DNA of 64,000 nt from Botrytis cinerea B05.10 (GCF_000143535.2 NC_037311.1:62001-126000); one strand, 5' to 3'. Counted from the stretch's first letter, positions 37,561 to 51,514 are shown. Translations and numbers: made by a program. Notes: generated by a model from the letters alone, not told the origin.

Positions 37561-39414
37561 ATGTAACTTATGGTGAACTAGATCATATAGAGAACTAAAT
37601 CACAAAATTCAATTCTCTTTATATAATCTTATTTTATAAGCTATATATTCATCCAATTTCAATTTTAAATTATTTGAATTACTTTTTAGCTTTTTTTCTT
37701 CAATCTCCTTTTTTAATTCTTTAATTGAATATTTATATAATTATTTTTATAGCTTTTTCTTTTTAGATTTTTCCTTTATTTTATATATTATTTTTAATAC
37801 TTTCTTATTATTAAAGATAAATTGATTTTGTAATTTGATTCTTTTATTTTTAATTTTCTTTTTTTGAATTTCAATTACTTTTTGAATATTAATAAACTAT
37901 TTTCGAAATAAAGTTATTTTAATATTTTGAGATTTTATAAATCTAATTATTCTTTTAATATATTAATAAATTGATAATATAAAAGAATTATTATTTATTA
38001 AAGTTTTATTAAAGATTTGATTTATTTGTTTTAGCTTTATTTTATTTAAAAAAGAATTCTTGAATATAAATAAATCTAGATCTTGATTAAGGATTTTTAT
38101 TTATAAAATAGAAGATTGTTAGGAAAAGTTAAAGAATAATAAATTGAATATTTTTTATAAAGTAAAAGATATTAAATTAGTTTCTTTTCAATTAGTTTTA
38201 ATATTAAAAGAATTCAATGCTTTTTTTTTAATATTTTGAAAAAGTTTTATTTATTCAATTCTTTGAATTCGTTTTATATTAGTTTAAAAATATTGATCAA
38301 TTTTTAAAATATAATATTATTTTATTAGTTTATATATTGTAATATCAAATAGCTAAAGTAAATGGAAGTAATAAAAAGATAATATAAATAAATCGATATT
38401 CTTTTTTATATAGAAAGTAATAAAGCTATTTATAATATAATTTGAATAATTATTTATAATTAAAAATTGAGATTAATTATTTAATACTTTTTTGGATTCT
38501 AATTCAAAAATCCTTTTTAATTATTCTAATCTATAACTATTTGAAATTCATTTATTTATATTAATAAAGAACTATTAGTTTTGAAATATATTCTTTGAAA
38601 TCCAAATAGAATTTATATTTTGAATTTTAAAAATAATTATAAATAATAAAGCATTTCTAATTATATTAATATATTTAAATATAATTATTTATTTTTATTT
38701 ATTAATTATAATTTTCCAATTCGATTTTTAAATAGAATTGATTATAATATATATATTTTAAATATTTTCAATTTCAAATTTGGTTTTATTTATATTATAT
38801 ATATTATTTAATTTATATTTTCATTTAATAAAATATATATAAAATATATTAAATCAAATTTGAATATTCTTTAAAATTGCTTTTTTAATTTAATTAAATT
38901 TTAATTAATATAAATAATATATTTTAAATTCTAAATATTATTTTTGAAATTTATAAATCTATTTATAATTTATAAATGGAATTTCTATTGAAATAGGAAT
39001 TCGAAATAATATAATTTAAATATATTAAAAATGAATTTTATTAATTATTTCCTTTATTAATATAAATATAATAAAGAATTCAATAATAATAAGTTGTGAA
39101 ATCTATTGTACAAAAGTATTTTTTTTTGTATTTAAAAGAATTTAAATTATTTTGTAAAATTGAATATATGATTTCCTTTTAATAATCTTAATTATAAGAA
39201 TTAATTTAAAGATTTCAAAATACTTTATAGTTTTTTTAATTGATTTAAATTTTTTTAATTGAAATACAATAATAGTATTTTATATCTTCTTTTCAATTTG
39301 AAAAGGTTTAAAAGATGATTCGATATATATAGCAAAATTTATTGGGGTTTGAAATTAGTAATGAATTAAATGTAATTCGGTTTCCTATATAACCCGGTTC
39401 ACTATAAGTTATAT
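37561..39414 (-). mobile_element. Pogo/Fot1-like transposon copy A2, RIP-decayed, 1,854 bp
   Basis: Uninterrupted copy with both terminal inverted repeats (left ATGTAACTTATGGTGAAC, right ACTATAAGTTATAT) and TA on each side. It is collinear with A1 and A3 and supplies the empty site that proves the gypsy F1 insertion in A1 (around 38,400). The transposase frame is on the minus strand and destroyed by stops. Right of it, gypsy family C copy 2 begins. Confidence 0.85.
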
Positions 39415-42400
39415 TATTAAAAATCTTTTCATTTTATATTTTATATAATTATTTATTTTTTTTAATAATAATAAATTAATAGTACCCTATTATTTATATT
39501 ATAATTTAAATAAGGAAATATAAAATATATTATAAATCTTATAAATAAATAATAATCTAAATTTATATATTTGTTTATTAGTTTTTATATTTATTATAAT
39601 AAAAAAGTTTATAAATTAATTAAAGAATTCTTTTTTAGATTATAATTATTTAATATTCTTTATATTTAATATTAATTTATTTTTAATATTATATTATTAT
39701 AATAATCTCTTTATAATATTTTTGTTTTTCTAATTGATTATCAATTTCCAAAATTCTTTCAGTTTTTTTCTTTTTTTTTAAAAAAAATATTGATATATTA
39801 ATATATTGCCGATACTCTTTTCTTTAAATCAATATCTTTGTTAATATAATGAAATATAAATTAGAATTTATATATAGTTTGAAATAGGTTTATATTGATT
39901 GTATTATATCATATTATATTATATATAAATTCAATAAAGAATAATAATAATACTTAATTGTTTTGTTTATAATTAATATAATAATTTATATAATAAATCA
40001 AATTTTAATTTTGTTATTCGATTTGATTATCAATTTGTAAATAAAATGCTATCAATAATTTACAACGGATTTGTAAATAAAATATTAAACTATTTCAAAA
40101 TTTATTAATAGATTATAATCCTCTATTAGAAACTATACCCTCTAATATATCAAAGTCTTTAAATACTATATTAATTATAGTATTAGCTAATTCAGAAAAC
40201 GATATTATCTTATTAATAATAATATATCGGATTAGTTTTATAAATCTATTGGTTATTATTAGAATAGAATTGTATATATATTTTCCGTATTTCAAAAAAG
40301 ATAAATCTATAATAAAATCTATAATTATCTCTTTTCAAAGTTCTTTTGAAATAAAAAGAATTTGTAATTTGTTATATAACTTATATCTTTTAATAATGAT
40401 TTATTAATATATTATATATATTTTAATATATTATCTGATATTTTTTCTTATTAAAAATTAATAATATTTAGATTTCAATATTTCCAATATTTTAATAATA
40501 TTTCAATAAATTTTAATAAAATTATTATAATATATTTCTAAGATTTCCATTCTAAAAACGTTATCTAATAATATATACACATTCCTTTTATATCTAAGAA
40601 ATTTATTAATATTTATTTATTATAATAAGATATCTTTAATAGAATATAATCTTTACTTTAAATATTCTTTATTCTTTATAAAATCGTTTTCTTTTTAAAA
40701 CTATAATAAAGCTTTTCCTATTAACTTTAATATAAATTCGAATATCATTTTATTGAATACTAAAATATTAATAATTCGATATAGTATTAATTATTTGTAA
40801 TTAGTTTTTGTTAATGAAATTAATTATTAATATAATAATAAATTATATCTTTCCCTTTATAAATAATTAATAATAATATATAGGAATTCCATTTTTATAA
40901 TAGATTTATAAAATAAATTTATAATAATTGCAATACTTTTTAATTTATTTTAAAATATAAATAATATATTATCAATACCCTTTATATCAGTAATATAATC
41001 GGGATAATGCAATAATCTATCGGCTGAATTCAATTTCTCTATTCTATATATTATTTCGAAACTATAGATTATTAATATTTTTATTTATTTAACTTATCTA
41101 TTATTAAGAATCTTTTTTATTATAAAATATTATAAACTATTATAATTCGATTTCATTATAATAATATACCAATTATCTGTTAAATAATAATATTATTATA
41201 TAAATACAATATATATTATTAATAATTTTTAATTATAAATAAAATATTATTATTCTATAAAGTTTATTTTTTTTGAATAAAATACAATAAAATATTATTA
41301 TTATATTAATACTTCTATAATTCTTTTTTCGAATAATTATAATAGAATATATTCTAAAGCAAATATTAATAAATCGATTTCAATTATAATATAAAGTAAT
41401 AATTCGAAATACTAAAATATTAATATTATAATGAATATTTTTTAATATTCCAAATATATTTTGAATCTCCTTTATTTATATAAACTTTTTTATTATTATT
41501 TTTTTTTATTCCTTTTATAAAGGCAATCATTTTATAAACTACCATCAAATAAATTTTAATAAATTATTAATAAAAGTTTGTAAAGTTTAAAAATATTTAT
41601 AACTTTTTAAAATTCATAGGTATTAATTATTTTATAATAATTTGAATATAGCTAGATTTTATTATTACTTTTATTTCCGAAATAATGAATTCTAGAAATT
41701 CAATTTTATAAATATAAAAGATATATTTTTTTAATTTTATAAATAACTTATATTTTATAAGATATTTAAAAAATTTATAAATATTCTATATATAACTTTC
41801 TTCATTCTTTAAATAAATAAAAATATTATTTAAATATAACGTAACTTATGGTGAACCGGGTCATATGGGGAACCGGGTCAGGTACCTTTACACCAAAATT
41901 TGTATGTAAAGGTACTTAGAGCGACTTTTTATATCTCTATGGATATTAAAGATAATTTTAATTTTTTTGATAATTAGGCTTAATATCTAATAAAAATGTA
42001 ATATTAAAGTTACAGAACACTTTTTAGTAATATTGTTCTTGAATTAATATGATTTTAAAAATTCCCATAGTAATTTTTGTTAGGCAAAACCGAAAATTTG
42101 AAAGAAACTTTAATATCTCTATTAAAAAAGATTATATCTCTATAGAATTTTGTTATATTAAATATTTATATTGAATATATTATACTTCAAAATATCGAAA
42201 CTATATCTCTAATATTTATAGAGTTATAAAAAATCGCTCTAAGTACCTTTACATACAAATTTTGGTGTAAAGGTACCTGACCCGGTTCCCCATATGACCC
42301 GGTTCACCATAAGTTACGTTATTATATATATGATATTTATTAAACCTAATAATATTTGATTAATATATATTTGAAATATTATTAAAATATTAATTAAATT

Positions 42401-44442
42401 GAATAATATAATTAAATATTCAAATTACCTATATTATATATAAAATATTATTTTCTATTCATTACCTTTTTTAATATGAATATAATAATAAATATTTTAT
42501 AAATCCAATTTAATAAAAACAATATTTTATCGAAATCGATTTAAAAATTCACTAATTAAAAGTAATAGGATTAAATTCTTTTTGATTATTTTATTTAGAT
42601 TTTAATAATCAATACAAAATCAATAACCTTCCCCTTTTTTAAAAACAAATATAATTAACATTTCTACTAAATTAATAAACCTTTTTATTCATTTCTTTTT
42701 TTGATATTCTATTAAATATTCCTTTAATATTATTAATTCCTTTTCAAATAGACAATAGATTAATCTTTAAAAAGATTTCGAATCGATTTTGAGATTAATA
42801 TAATATTTTATTGAATAATATTTTGATAAAATATTATTTTCTCTTTTAAAAAAGACTTATTAATATTTTTAATATTCTTTAAGAATATTTAATATAAAAA
42901 GTATAAATATTCAATAGTTTCTATTATCTTTACAATAATAGAACTGGATTTTTAATAATATAATATATATATAAATACCCTTTTTCATTTTATTATAAAA
43001 TTCGCTTACAGAAATTATTTCGAGATTATTAAAAAAGGAATAATAATAAAAAAATATCGATTTCCAATTGATATCTAGATTTATTATCTATAACCAAAAT
43101 AATTTAAATATAATATTGATTTTGAATAAATCTAATATAATAATAATAAATTTATAAATAAAAATTCTCTTTTTTTTCTTTTAATTTTTTATTTCAATAA
43201 AGAATTAATAATTATTATATAATAATATTATAATATTATTTATAAATATTAAAACTATTCCTTTTTAAATAAATAACCAATTTTATTTAATATATTTAAA
43301 TTATTAAATAATATTAGCTTATATTCCTAAATCAATAAAGTATTGAAACACTATTAACTTATCTTTTAATTGAAATATTATTATAATAATAAAAATAATA
43401 TATTCTTTTATTTGAAAATCCAATATTAATAAAATATTTAAAATAATTATTAGATTTAAGTATTTCTTTATCAAAAGAATTATAATTTAATTCCTAAATA
43501 TTTCTTGAATCTATAACTTTCTTTATAATATTAATATATAATAGGATTTCAATAATTAAAAATATAATATCTTTTTTATTAATATTTATAATAAATAATA
43601 TTCCTTATACAATCTATGTATAATATTATAATGGATTTAATATTAATCAATTTATTTATTTAAATCTTTTTTTAAATTAATTTTAAAGATTTTATAACAA
43701 TATTTATTTATTATCTAATTTTAAAATGAATTCGCTTTAATAAATATTATAAATTTCAAAATAATTGAATCCATTTATAAGATTTTTATAATTTATTAAT
43801 GTTTTATTTATAATAAAACTTATCTACATTTTCCAATTTACAAACTTGTTTTATTAATTCACTTTTGAATTTCAATTATTATAAGAACTCTAATATTCTT
43901 TTAATTATATATAAATATAATTCTATAAAAAACCTCTCTTTTCGAACACTATTTATCTCCAATTCGATATCCTTTTTTAAACTTTTCAAATAGCTTATAA
44001 ATATATTTATTAATTGCTTCGATTATTATTTTATATAAATGATTTACTAAATCATTTATTATTATCGATTCCTTTTATTTATAATGACATTATATATATA
44101 TTTCTTAAAATTAAATCAATTTAAATTAATATTAATTAATTCACTTTTATATTAATATTATATTGATAAAGATTACTTTTCAAAATATTAAATAATATAA
44201 TTGATTTTCTTTTTATTTATTGAAAAGTAATATTTACTATTATTTCGAAATATAATCTTTACCTGAAAAAAGAAATACTTAACTTTTTCAATATTCTTAT
44301 CTATATATTTCTTTAATTTTTATAATTTTAAAAGTTTTTTTTAATTAAATATAATAATCTAATGGATTAATAATAATAAAATTATAATATCATTATTATT
44401 AATCAAAAAAAGAATATATAAATTATACTTTATAGCTCTTTT
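39415..44442 (-). mobile_element. Ty3/gypsy family C relic, copy 2
   Basis: Second copy of the sequence at about 1,830-2,102 plus 10,573-14,843. The minus-strand stretch 40,113-40,295 is still open and decodes to a gypsy integrase core fragment (KYIYNSILIITNRFIKLIRY, then ELANTII and IVSNRG), which fixes class and direction. A MITE interrupts it at 41,839-42,319. Its LTRs were not identified. Copy 2 is somewhat less decayed than copy 1 in the integrase region. Confidence 0.75.
41839..42319. mobile_element. Pogo-derived MITE with composite terminal repeats, 481 bp, not RIP-mutated
   Basis: Outer inverted repeats of about 42 bp (ACGTAACTTATGGTGAACC..., with two GAACCGGGTCA direct repeats) match the ends of the 1,854-bp pogo elements but without decay. 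Directly inside lies a second inverted-repeat pair of about 44 bp (GGTACCTTTACACC ...), each arm of which contains its own hairpin GTACCTTTACA / TGTAAAGGTAC. The centre is AT-rich and noncoding. TA flanks both ends (41,837-41,838; 42,320-42,321), and family C copy 1 around 12,740-12,770 is the empty site with a single TA. It is most simply read as a non-autonomous element moved by the pogo transposase. Confidence 0.9.
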
Positions 44443-44569
44443 TGTTATGAATATATATAGTAGTAAGCTATCAGGACATCGATCCCTGATACTGTGCCTT
44501 TTGGGTCAGATTACGTGCGTGGCGCAGTGATAAAGCTTACAACTTCTGTGTACAACCATACACGTGACA
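44443..44569 (+). repeat. Single terminal repeat of the TRIM-like family, not RIP-mutated
   Basis: 127 bp from TGTTATGAATATATATAG to CACGTGACA, the undecayed version of the 129-bp repeats at 14,849 and 15,270. It contains GTGGCGCAGTGATAAAGC, which resembles a tRNA A box, and ACATCGATCCC, which resembles a B box but in the wrong order. It sits a few bases from the place where copy 1 of family C carries the TRIM-like element. No matching TSD was seen. Confidence 0.7.
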
Positions 44570-46043
44570 ATAGTAAAAGGATTAGAAATATTATATTTTA
44601 TATTCTAGTGAGTATACTTATTATATCAAAACGAATTTTCTTTAAAAATAATATATATATGAGAGTTCGTTTTGTAATAAATATAAAGTAGTATAATATC
44701 ATTTTAAAAAGATATCTATATATTACAATCTTATCAATTTGAAAATATTTGAAAAAAAAATAATTCTAAAGCTTCTTTATTAAATTATATTTATCAATTT
44801 GAATTTTATTATTATTAAATAATAAATAAGAAGTATAAAATAATATATTAGTATTATCTTTATTATAAATAGTTGTTTTATTAATATTGAATCGAATATT
44901 TTTTATATATTCATTTTCAAAGATTTGAAAGTCTTCAAAATCATTTATCAATTCTTTTATATTTATCAAAATAATTTATATATAAATATATAGTGTTTTC
45001 TTATATATATAAAATCAATTCTTTTTTTAATATTGAATTCTCATTTATCGAATCCATTATTCATAATTCTTTTAAATAAAAGAAAAGATATATTTTGAAA
45101 AATCTTATTATTCAATATTATTGTTTATTCTAATAATTGAATAAATAAAAAACCTATATTATTTTCAATCTTTTCTAAGAAAATGAACTTTGTATATAAT
45201 TTGCAAAATTATATTATCAAAATTCTCTTTATTTTATTTTGATTTTAATATATTAATATTATAATATAAAAATTCTTCTTTATATGAAATAATATGAATA
45301 TAATTAATATAGAAAATTGTTGATTTTTAAAATGATATTGAATATTTATATAATTCTTTAAAAAAAAATTTAGTTTTTCTTGGAAATATAATATAAATCA
45401 TTATTTCGCTATTATTATTATTCAATTCTTTTTTTATTATATATATACTTATTGCAATATATATTTCTATGTCATTATTTATTATTCAATCCTTTCTTTA
45501 TTATATATATTACTATATATATTATTATAAATATCACTATCATTAGTTCTATTTAAATTTGTAAGTCTCAATAGTCTTTGTTTATAATCTTATTATAAAA
45601 CATCAAGCTTATAATTTATTTACAATTAAAAGAATAGGTTAATAAAATATATATAGTATTGATTATATAGAACTGTTATATCATTTTAAGTATAAAAATG
45701 AAAGATATTATATATGTGTATATCATGTGCACATGTCATATTTTCCAATACATTATTATAATTTTGAATTATATTTACAGTTTATATTATAATTAAAAGA
45801 TATATTATTTATTTCTAAAATCCTCTCTTTTTAGAATAATAATAATAATTTCGAAAATAAAGAATATCAATTACTATCTTTTATTCAATCTCAATTATGT
45901 AATAAAACTCAACAAAATCAATATAAAACTTTTAAAAATAATTAAAAAAAAATAATAGAGAATTATTACAAAGTAAAATATATATTATAAACTAAATTCC
46001 AATAAAGATTTCGAATATTTTTAATCTAGAAGATTTTATATTA
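44570..46043. other. AT-rich, unassigned RIP-decayed DNA
   Basis: No gene recognised. A 67-codon minus-strand ORF (44,766-44,969) is rich in Asn/Ile/Lys and has no recognisable motif. The host element into which pogo copy A3 inserted is unknown. Confidence 0.4.
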
Positions 46044-47897
46044 ACATAACTTATAGTGAACCAGGTCATATAGGGAACCGGGTCACAAAATTCAATTCTC
46101 TTTATATAATCTTATTCTACAAACTACACATTCATTCAATTCCAATTCTAAATTATTTGAATTACTCTCTAACTCTTCTTTTTCAATCTCCTCTTTTAAT
46201 TCTTTAATTGGATATTTATATAATCATCCTCATAGCTTTTTCTTTTTAGATTTTTTCTTCATTTTATATATTATTTTCAATATTTCCTTATTATTAAAAA
46301 CAAATTGATCTTGTAATTTGATTCTTTTGTTTTTAATTCTCTTTTTTCGAATCTCAATTACTTTTTAAATATTAATAAACTATTTTCGAAATAAGACTAT
46401 TTCAATATTTTGAGATTCTATAAGTCTAATCATTTTCTTAGTATATTAATAAATTGATAATATAAAAGAATTATTATCTATTAAAACTTTATTAAAGATC
46501 TGATTTGTTTATTTTAATTTTATTCTATTTAAAAAAGAACTTCTAAATATAAATAAATCTAAATCTTGATTAAAAGTTTTCATTTATAAAATAGAAGATT
46601 GTTGAAAAGAATTAAATAATAATAAATCGAATACTTTTTGTAAAGCAAAAAATATTAAATCAATTTTTCTCCAATCAGCTTTAATATTAAAAGAATTCAA
46701 TATTTTTTTTCTAATATTTTGAAAGAATTTTATTTATTCAGCTTTTTGAATTTACTTTACACTAATTCGAAAATATCAATCGATTTTTAAAACATAATAT
46801 TATTTCATTAATTTATATATTGCAATATTAAATAACTGAAATAAATAAAAGCAATAAAAAGATAATATAAGTAAATCAATATTCTTCTTTATACAAAAAG
46901 CAATAAAACTATTTATAATATAATTTGAATAGCTATTTATAATTAGAAATCGAAATCGATTATCTAACACTTTTTTAAATTCTAATTCGAAAACCCTTTT
47001 TAATTATTCTAATTTATAACTATTTGAAATTTATTCATTTGTATTAATAAAGAACTACTAGTTTTGAAATATATCCTTTGAAATCCAAATAGAATTTGTA
47101 TTCTAAGCTTTGAAAATAATTATAGATAATAAAGCATTTCTAATTGTATTAATATATTCAAATATAATTATTCATTCTTATTTATTAATTATAACTTTTC
47201 AATTCGATTTTTAAATAGAATCAATTATAATATATATATTTTAAATACTTCCAATTCCAAATCCAATTTCGTTTATATTATATATATCATTTAATTCATA
47301 TTTTTATTTAATAAAATATATACAAAATATATCAAATCAAATCTAAATATTCTTCAGAATTGCTTTTTTAATTCAATTAAACTTTAATTAATATAAATAA
47401 TATATTTTAAATTCTAAATATCGTTTTTGGAATTTATAGATTTATTCGTAATCTATAAGTGGAATTTTTATCAAAATAGAAATTCGAAATAATACAATCT
47501 GAATATATTAAAAACGAATTTCGTTGGCTATTTTCTTCACCAATATAAATATAGTAGGGAATCTAATAATAATAAATCATAAAATCTATTATACAAGAAT
47601 ATTTTCTTTTATATTTGAAAGAATTTGAACCATTTTATAGAATTGAATATATAATTTCCTTCTAACAATTCTAACTATAAAAGTTGATTTAGGGATTTCA
47701 AAATACTCTACAATCTTTCTAATTAATTTAAATTCTTTCAATTAAAATACAATAATAACATTCTATATTTTCTTTTCAATTTGAAAAGACTTAAAAAGTA
47801 ATTCGATATATATAACAAAATTTATTGGGATTTGAAATCAGTAATAAGCTAAATGTAACCCGATTCCCTATATAACCTGGTTCACTATAAGTTACAT
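46044..47897 (-). mobile_element. Pogo/Fot1-like transposon copy A3, RIP-decayed, 1,854 bp
   Basis: Third copy, same length as A1 and A2, TA on both sides (46,042-46,043; 47,898-47,899). It is the best for reading the lost transposase. On the minus strand the right end decodes to an HTH-psq-like segment (IVEYFEIPKSTF) and the left end to the Arg/Lys/Glu-rich tail (IRKKRIKNKRIKLQDQFV, later KELKEEIEKEELES) seen in fungal pogo/Fot1 transposases. Many stops remain. Confidence 0.87.
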
Positions 47898-49217
47898 TAT
47901 AGCTTTTCGAATTATATTTTAATATTAAATCTAAATCTAATATGATTTTATAATAAAAATATTAAAGAATATCTAAAATTCAATAATATTTGATTATACA
48001 AATAGAACAAATAAAAGAAAATTTAAAATTTAAAATCAGATTACTATAAATATAATAACTTTTATATTAATCTTTATATTAATTATAAAAAAATTACATA
48101 AATTATTCAACTACCTGTAGATAATCTATAAATCATTTATATATCTATAGGTTATTTATAAATAATCTATCTATTTATAAATAATCTATTAATTGTTTAT
48201 AATGAGATAGGTAATCTTAAATTTGAATGAGTAATTTGTGGGATAGATAGGATCTTTGATAGATATTTGTAAGGTAGATTATCTGTGGATAACTCATGGG
48301 TATAGATAATTTTTGTGCAGCCTAGTTATCTGTTCACGATCTGGAGATAATGATTGTTCACAGCACTAATGGTTGAAATTCTGTACTAGAATAGGATATA
48401 ACCATGGCTACAGTTCATTACGCGTCAAAATTTTGATGTATATTATCATAGACAGAGATCCCTCGCGATTATCCTAGAGTTGTTTCGTTGATTTAAAAAC
48501 ATGCTTCAAAGTGGCAGATTCTTTCGATCTGGCGAGGAAACTTCAGAATTTTATCGACAATCAGCATAAGCTGTTTATTTGCAGTCGAAATTCGAGTGGA
48601 TGCATGCTTGCTGTTAAATAATCCCAGGTCACCCAGACGGATAGGAAGGGTGTGACCCGTCACTTGACTGTTACGGGAAGATCTGATTAGCGCTTTGGAA
48701 GAAGAAGCTATATGATTGATGGAGTTGATCTCGATGATGCTGTGTTTTAGATCTATAGTTGATGTGGTATTAAAACCCTATTCACCATAAGAATCAAAAT
48801 ACGTTCTCCGCCCTTTTCCCGTTGTCACATGTGGCCAAGATAAAAACGCACGATCCGTCAATTTCTCCAACACTAAAAATGAGACGAATAACCCTAGTAT
48901 GTAGCGTCATTATCATTTACGCTCACTTTAACCTTTCTTTTATCATTAATTTTCTTGTTTTATATCATATCAAGTTTTCTCTTGTCAGTCAATATATATA
49001 CAACTCGATTTTGAAAATGATTTTGTATAGATGTCATGCTTAAAGAGAATAATATCATAGGGACTTTATTAACATTCGACTATCAATTCGAATTTTTCAT
49101 TTCAAGATCTCTATAATGGTCTATAGAATTCTGGAGCATTTGATCTAATCTATCTAGCTCGCCGTCCGAACAGAGTACTAACAGACTAGATACACTGAAC
49201 ACGCACGTACACCATGT
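47898..49217. other. Transition from RIP-decayed block to gene space
   Basis: Base composition shifts from AT-rich to ordinary between about 48,200 and 48,400. At 48,110-48,210 there are short imperfect repeats of ATAATCTAT. No gene supported; a 73-codon plus-strand ORF at 48,822 has no support. Confidence 0.55.
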
Positions 49218-50440
49218 TCAGCCGCTTGCACTTATATTTCCTGCACCAGATCCTGAGCTCGTACCACTGCTAAGGCTAATACCCCCTCCAGCAGTCAACT
49301 CGGAAGCCGGACTTGGAGTATAACTCGCAGTAGGATCTATGTAAAGAGTGACCCACATGAATAGGCCATCCTCTACTTTATCACCTAGTAGCACATAGTT
49401 CAAGAACGGGTCTGAGTCGTTTTCTAATTCTTCCTGCACATCTCTATCGTTGGAATTCAAAATAATTGCAACTGTGTTCTCGGAGTATGGAGGGAGGGTA
49501 TTGACTTCTGTGATCAAGTCCTGGTCGAAGAAAAATTGTCCAATATGTGAGACGCTGCCGCCGGAATACGTGCCATTTGGCAAAATGGTGCCATTGAGAT
49601 GTGTCTGAACATGTACGTGTGTTGCTCGTGCAGAGTAGTGACCAGGGAAGATACTACTATATTGAACTACGCCGTCGGAGTCGGTGGTTTGGAGACCACG
49701 GAGGAACGTTTTGTTGATGTTGGATGCATCGTTTAAATTGCCATTTCCGTCAGCGACTATACCGCTGTAGACACCGGTGGCATTACAATGCCAAATATCC
49801 GAGGTGAGATTCACTATAGGCAAGCAAGTGTTTATGTCAATGAATTCGAGATCCCAGGTTACAGGAATTCCGACTTCAGATTCAGTTATGTTACTGCGGA
49901 TGTACTCGCCCTCGACATCTAAACTTCCAAATTAGCTGGCTATTTTTTGTCTGGTTGAAGAGTATACGATGAGACTTACAGTAAGGACCTTCCGCTCCTT
50001 CTGGGGATAGCACGCAAGTCGAGTTAGCGAAAATAATAGAGTCTAGGTCTGAAGTAGTGGGCGTGACAACAAGGGATGAGAGATGAGATTCATCAATAGC
50101 ATCACGTCTCAACAGATGCGTTTCTACAAAACACCATATTAGTAATGGTTCCACATTCAGTGAATTCGAAAAACTCACTCTGGGGCAGTCCTCGAGCAGC
50201 CCGAGCTTCTTCGAGAGCACGAAGACGTCGTTTGTGTTGCTTGGAATCAATTCCGCGTTTCCGAAGAGCACCATCGCAGTTACTACCTCGCTTAGAGTAT
50301 TGGAGGAATTCCGCACGTTTTGCGATCTCCCGAGCGCGGTCCTCACCCGGATGGGCGAGAGTTTGACTGAGGAGAGCCGCAATGAGCACAATTCCTGGAA
50401 GTTTGAGACAAACCATTCTTGCGTTCGAGAACAGAGCCAA
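49218..50440 (-). CDS. Secreted intradiol ring-cleavage dioxygenase-like protein
   Basis: Three exons: 50,440-50,179, 50,123-49,980 and 49,918-49,218. Introns of 55 bp (GTGAGT...TAG) and 61 bp (GTAAGT...TAG) keep frame, and the total of 1,107 nt gives 368 aa. Met9 (50,416) is an equally good start. A signal peptide (VCLKLPGIVLIAALLSQTLA) is followed by HPGED, usual for fungal extracellular dioxygenases. Expected iron ligands are present: Tyr in GPYY (rebuilt across intron 2), Tyr in IWHCNATGVYSG, and both His in ATHVHV. In this family the enzymes open catechol- or hydroxyquinol-type rings between the hydroxyls. The C-terminus is a Ser/Gly-rich tail. Likely role: detoxification or use of plant or lignin phenolics outside the cell (inferred). 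It stands alone, with no catabolic cluster beside it. Confidence 0.92.
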
Positions 50441-51506
50441 AAGAGTAAATAGGTGTCAGGGATTTAAGATGAAGTTTGAAATAAGGAAGTAACTGAGTAC
50501 ATAAAGTTGTAGAGACTCGAATACTTGATACTTTAGGATCGAGAGAAGTCATATTTATATTAATTGATAAAAGATATCTCCTAATACATCTTCACCATCT
50601 ATATGTGAGACAGATATCTTGGCAGTCATTCGAACGCGTACTTTGATAACGCACCATGAGGTCCAACTCGACGAATAACAAAAGCCTACATTTAGTCTTT
50701 GCAAGGCCAAACATTCAGTCGATCAGTAACAAGGTTCTGATAGGGCAATACATTGTGTCGTTGCTCAGCCATACAAACACATTGCAATGGAAATATAATG
50801 AACATTCAACCCTCTCCGGTCATGCACAAAGATGTTCCAATATTGATCTCCACAGGATTATCTTTGACTTTGAGAGAGGAGATCCCCACTTCCCCACAGG
50901 TAAACATTCCATCACGTGACCTTAACCCGTCATCTGACTACGACACACCTTTCCCAGCGTTGGGCGCGGTGTAGAGTACACCTAGGGTCATTTGGGATAT
51001 TTTAACTTTGTTTGATAATCCACTCCATCTCATAGGATGGAAAAAATAATGTAAAAAACATGCTCGGCTACGGTTGTATTCCTTCATGCAGATGCATGAG
51101 ATAAAAGTATATTTCTTTCAATAGATCCGCTGGCAGTATCAAAGTATGTGTACCTATAATTTGATAGCTTTAGCTTTTTTATATCACGGTATTAACTGAG
51201 AAAAGAGAATGAAAATGATGTATAAGAAAAACGAAATAAAACGTTCGTTGTTTGATGAAATTTTCGTCATGATTTTGGTTGTTCAAACCTAGGAATTTCT
51301 CCAGCTTCGAACGACCATATTGAACAATTATTTGATCAAGCTCGGTGTAACATCCCTTTGAGCCAGATTTCTAAGGGTAAATACCCCCTGAATTTCTGTA
51401 GGGCTGAGTACATAGTCTAAATGTCTCAAACCCCCCGAAACCACCGAAACTACCAAAACTACCGGACAGCTTACGAGTACCTAACCCAGAAGCTTCCTCA
51501 GTACTA
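50441..51506. other. Intergenic, upstream of the dioxygenase gene
   Basis: Ordinary base composition. It should hold the dioxygenase promoter, but no TATA box or other site stands out. An 87-codon plus-strand ORF at 50,656 has no recognisable feature. Confidence 0.5.
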
Positions 51507-51514
51507 ATTCTTTA

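Noticed and set aside
1..48200. Centromere or mitochondrial DNA as explanation for the AT-rich block
   Set aside because: The content is decayed nuclear transposons with TSDs; mitochondrial genes are absent, and a centromere cannot be inferred without chromatin data.
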